This document shows, one piece after another, positions 56,613 through 59,485 of a stretch of DNA of 59,485 bases. The DNA is taken from contig CALLIL010000097.1 of NCBI GenBank assembly GCA_938009755.1, forward strand, positions 1-59,485, written 5' to 3'. The notes beneath the pieces are model-generated. The model was not told the DNA's origin. It ran no database searches and saw nothing but the letters and a program-made list of their open reading frames with translations. A program made the position numbers and the translations under genes. The stretch is from an uncultured Marinomonas sp. (lineage in GTDB: Bacteria > Pseudomonadota > Gammaproteobacteria > Pseudomonadales > Marinomonadaceae). Position 1 is the stretch's first letter; each line of letters starts with the position of its first letter.

Positions 56613-57686
56613 CTACGCCTTACGTAGACGACTCATTAACAAAATAAAATAGGGTGCGCCAACCAATACAAGAACCAGCCCTGCAGGTAGCTGTAATGGT
56701 GCAAAAACAGCTCTACCTAGCGTGTCGCCCAATACAACCAAGCAAGCTCCAATAATGGCAGATAATGGGATCAATGCTCCGTGACGATCAGCACAAAAAC
56801 GTCTTGCAATATGTGGTGCAATCAAACCGACAAACGTTAATGTTCCAGCTGTAGCAACGGAAGAAGAGGTTAATGCCACACTAAGTAACAATAAGAAAGG
56901 CACAATATAACGATTATTTACTCCTCGTGAAAAAGCGACTTTATCGCCTAGTACTAACAGATTTAGTTGCCTGAAGCAGAGCCAAGCCAAACTCCCTGCA
57001 ACCACTAGCCACATCACCATAACATCAACCTGCAACCAAGAAACTTGATGTAAACTCCCACCAAGCCACATAAGTGCCGACTCGACTAAATCAATATCAC
57101 CATAAGTAATTAAGATTTCAGACAGTGCACTTAACATGGATGTAATCCCCACACCAATTAACACAAGCCGAATAGGCGAATAACCAGAGAGCGAAGACAA
57201 AGACCATATAAAAGAGGCGACCAAAAAACCACCAAGCATAGCGCAAACAGGTAACCAAAAAGCAGGAATAATGCCAGGAGCCATCACGACAAAAACCAAC
57301 ATAGTGACGCTTGCTCCCGCTTCAACGCCGATTAAACCAGGTGATGCTAAAGCATTACGGGTGACAGATTGTAAAATCACGCCAGCTATCGAAAGTGCAG
57401 CGCCGCACAAGGCAGCCGCAAATAAGCGCGGTAAACGAAACTCCCAGATAATACGCACCAATCTATCTGGCGCGGGTTCTGGTGTAGCAATAATATGCCA
57501 GCTTTTCATTAGACTCAGTTGATAACTGCCTGTTGCCGCCCCTAAAACGAGCATAAAAGCCAATAAAGCGCCGAAAAAGGTTAACCAAAAAGCGTCACTA
57601 GAACGTATATAAAAGCTGGTTCCTGGAAAGGGGCTAACCATCAAAAAACGCGTCTTAAAACGAGGTAAAAAACCAGCGTATCTCAT
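56613..57686 (-). CDS. Iron-siderophore ABC transporter permease (FecD-like)
   Basis: A 357-residue permease with about ten membrane helices. LPRLFAAALCGAALSIAGVI and GLIAPHIARR are FecCD signatures. The ATG overlaps the stop of the preceding permease gene by four bases (ATGA). The N-terminal ~30 residues are unusually polar for this family, so a start further in is possible. Confidence 0.9.
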   Translation of the reverse strand: MRYAGFLPRFKTRFLMVSPFPGTSFYIRSSDAFWLTFFGALLAFMLVLGAATGSYQLSLMKSWHIIATPEPAPDRLVRIIWEFRLPRLFAAALCGAALSIAGVILQSVTRNALASPGLIGVEAGASVTMLVFVVMAPGIIPAFWLPVCAMLGGFLVASFIWSLSSLSGYSPIRLVLIGVGITSMLSALSEILITYGDIDLVESALMWLGGSLHQVSWLQVDVMVMWLVVAGSLAWLCFRQLNLLVLGDKVAFSRGVNNRYIVPFLLLLSVALTSSSVATAGTLTFVGLIAPHIARRFCADRHGALIPLSAIIGACLVVLGDTLGRAVFAPLQLPAGLVLVLVGAPYFILLMSRLRKA

Positions 57687-58729
57687 CTCATTTTCCTTAG
57701 AACAAGCACAATAAAGACTGGAGCACCTACAAAAGCAGTGATTATCCCTGTGTTTATTTCATAAGGACGTAAAGCGACTCGAGCTGCAATATCAGAGAGA
57801 ATAAGCAATAAAGCCCCAATCAATAAAGCATATAAAAACAACCATAAATAACTGTTTCTAACCAGTAAACGCGCCATATGCGGTACAACCAATCCAACAA
57901 AACCAATAGGGCCAGCAACCGCCACAACAGAACCAGACAAAACCACAACCAAAACTAAACCACTGACTTTAAGCAACAAAACATTCACACCTAGCCCTTC
58001 TGCAACACGCGTTCCTAAATGAAATGCATTTAGCGAGCGAACCAGAGTAAAACTTAAAACCATTGCACCAATTAAATAGGGATAAACCCAATACAGTTTT
58101 TTCAAATCAGAAGCACCAATAGCGCCCGTTAACCAATGTCGTAGCTTCTCTAATCCTTGTTGATCAACAATAAGCAAGATGGCAGTCATTGCGGCAAACA
58201 TAGCGGTAACAGCGACACCAGCCAATACCAAACGTTCAGAATTTTGCTCCCAGCCGCTTAACAACATAACGAGCATGGCCGCAATACCAGCACCTAAAAA
58301 TGCAAAAATAGGTAAATACTGTGAGTCAAACATAGGTAAAAACAGCACACTCGCCACAACAAAAAATGCCGCTCCGCTGTTAATGCCTAACAAACCAGGA
58401 TCAGCCAGTGGGTTGTTACTGATCGCTTGCATAATAACGCCAGCCAACGCTAATGCAGCCCCCACAAATAAAGCTACAATAAGACGAGCCTGACGACTTT
58501 CTCGTATAATCGCTTGATCTGAATCTAACGGGTTATAAGCAACCAATGCCTGCCATATTGTTGCCCAATCCACACTTTTAGCACCTAAGCCAAGATGCCA
58601 AAATGAAGCGATAACAATAGCCAATAACAACAACGCAATACCTGTTAATTTAGCAACAGGGACACTCTTCACCTTATGACGGCTTTCTTTATTCAACGCC
58701 ATACAGGTCGCTCGCTTTTCCAACATCAT
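57683..58729 (-). CDS. Iron-siderophore ABC transporter permease (FecC-like)
   Basis: Up to 348 residues, another FecCD-family permease. RQARLIVALFVGAALALAGV, NPLADPGLLGINSGAAFFV and GFVGLVVPHMARLLV are typical. The start is uncertain: ATG 58729 overlaps the ATPase gene; ATG 58702 is the more likely because it leaves a short basic N-terminus. The two permeases form the membrane heterodimer. Confidence 0.9.
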   Translation of the reverse strand: MMLEKRATCMALNKESRHKVKSVPVAKLTGIALLLLAIVIASFWHLGLGAKSVDWATIWQALVAYNPLDSDQAIIRESRQARLIVALFVGAALALAGVIMQAISNNPLADPGLLGINSGAAFFVVASVLFLPMFDSQYLPIFAFLGAGIAAMLVMLLSGWEQNSERLVLAGVAVTAMFAAMTAILLIVDQQGLEKLRHWLTGAIGASDLKKLYWVYPYLIGAMVLSFTLVRSLNAFHLGTRVAEGLGVNVLLLKVSGLVLVVVLSGSVVAVAGPIGFVGLVVPHMARLLVRNSYLWLFLYALLIGALLLILSDIAARVALRPYEINTGIITAFVGAPVFIVLVLRKMR

Positions 58730-59485
58730 TCGTTATTAGTTTGGATGGGGAACGAGGATCTTGATCAGACAGCTCCACAACTGGCAGAGCAAGAGGTGTT
58801 CCATGATAAGGGTCAGTAATTATATTGGCATCAAGACCAAATACCGTGCTTAAATTTTCCTTAGTGAACACGTCTTTTACCTTTCCTTTTGTATACACTT
58901 CCCCCTCTTTCATCATGACAAGATAATCAGAATAGGTTGCTGCCTGATTAAGGTCATGCAATACCGCTATGATGGTCTTCCCTTTGGATTTAAGTGAGGC
59001 AATTAAATTCATCAACTCGACTTGATGGGCAACATCCAAATAAGTCGTTGGTTCATCCAGCAATAAAATAGGCGTATCTTGCGCTAAGGTCATAGCAATC
59101 CAACAACGTTGTCGTTGGCCACCTGAAAGCTGCTCCAGAGGCAAATCCAAGTAATCCCCTACTCGAGTAACGTCAATAGCATCATTGACTGCTATTTCAT
59201 CCGTTTGAGACCACTGACGCCACCAATTCTGCCAAGGGAAACGCCCTTGCATAATCAGTTCTCGTGCTGTTAGCCCTGCCGGAGTGGCGGCAACTTGAGG
59301 TAATAAAGCGAGATGCTGAGCAACGGCTTTGCGCTTAAGCGCCAATAAACTTGTATCATTTAAGTAGATATCACCACTTATAGGTTTTAATAACCCCGAA
59401 ATAGAGTGTAATAATGTGGTTTTACCACAACCATTCGCTCCCATCAGGCTAATAAAATCCCCTTCAGAAAAGGTCAGACCATCAT
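58689..59485 (-). CDS. Iron-siderophore ABC transporter ATPase (partial)
   Basis: Open to the right edge, so the N-terminus is missing. About 265 residues are visible. Walker A GANGCGKTT, signature LSGGQRQRCW, Walker B ILLLDEPTTYLD and the H-loop in VLHDLNQ are intact. It is the first visible gene of the importer operon; its end overlaps the following permease frame. A FecE/FhuC family member. Confidence 0.93.
   Translation of the reverse strand, partial: DGLTFSEGDFISLMGANGCGKTTLLHSISGLLKPISGDIYLNDTSLLALKRKAVAQHLALLPQVAATPAGLTARELIMQGRFPWQNWWRQWSQTDEIAVNDAIDVTRVGDYLDLPLEQLSGGQRQRCWIAMTLAQDTPILLLDEPTTYLDVAHQVELMNLIASLKSKGKTIIAVLHDLNQAATYSDYLVMMKEGEVYTKGKVKDVFTKENLSTVFGLDANIITDPYHGTPLALPVVELSDQDPRSPSKLITNDVGKASDLYGVE

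Noticed and set aside
1-59485. CRISPR array or tRNA/rRNA genes
   Set aside because: I saw no regularly spaced repeats of CRISPR size and no tRNA-like cloverleaf or rRNA sequence; weak tRNA genes cannot be excluded by eye.

Overview
The window reads as a chromosome segment of a marine gammaproteobacterium of moderate-to-low GC. The gene set and order (rlmN-pilF-rodZ-ispG-hisS-yfgM-bamB-der beside a SUF cluster, RibH2-type lumazine synthase, CbiX/CobN cobalamin genes) suggest Oceanospirillales, most likely Marinomonas or a close relative. This is inferred from protein style and synteny; no marker gene was compared.

Layout. (1) 1-1500: small unknown genes, all on the minus strand, separated by a ~370 bp repeat. 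(2) 1735-6449: housekeeping and accessory singletons: glyoxalase I, a HAD phosphatase, a formate/nitrite channel and an acetoacetate decarboxylase-like enzyme. (3) 6587-9783: a two-gene plus-strand operon in which a sulfotransferase is fused to an NRPS-type condensation domain and overlaps a protein of unknown function. This is the best candidate for an undescribed pathway. (4) 9875-15760: seven small minus-strand genes separated by attC-like imperfect palindromes, which looks like an integron cassette array without a visible integrase (CALIN). It contains a truncated NYN-domain gene, a transposase remnant and further copies of the repeat seen in region 1.

(5) 16310-24164: cobalamin genes cobJ, cobM, cobW, cobN and a His-rich CbiX, transcribed leftwards. 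(6) 24343-27140: a lysozyme-inhibitor-like lipoprotein, an FMN-riboswitch-controlled lumazine synthase, and a leucine-rich-repeat protein kinase. (7) 27573-30814: two tandem, nearly identical membrane chemoreceptor-like proteins. (8) 30890-37089: YbaM-like small protein, thiopurine methyltransferase, YgiQ radical SAM protein, a membrane protein, and a rimK/succinylglutamate desuccinylase-like pair.

(9) 37330-46486: the conserved block der, bamB, yfgM, hisS, ispG, rodZ, pilF, rlmN, ndk (all minus). (10) 46660-54570: an iron-sulfur cluster assembly operon, iscR-sufB-sufC-sufD-sufS-sufA-sufT-sufE-iscS, with IscR-type operator sequence upstream of iscR. (11) 54837-55343: a small membrane-anchored coiled-coil protein. 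(12) 55643-59485: an iron-siderophore ABC importer (binding protein, two permeases, ATPase) whose ATPase gene runs off the right edge.

Start sites were chosen by Shine-Dalgarno placement and family length. No searches were run, so family assignments rest on recognised motifs and remembered family sequences.
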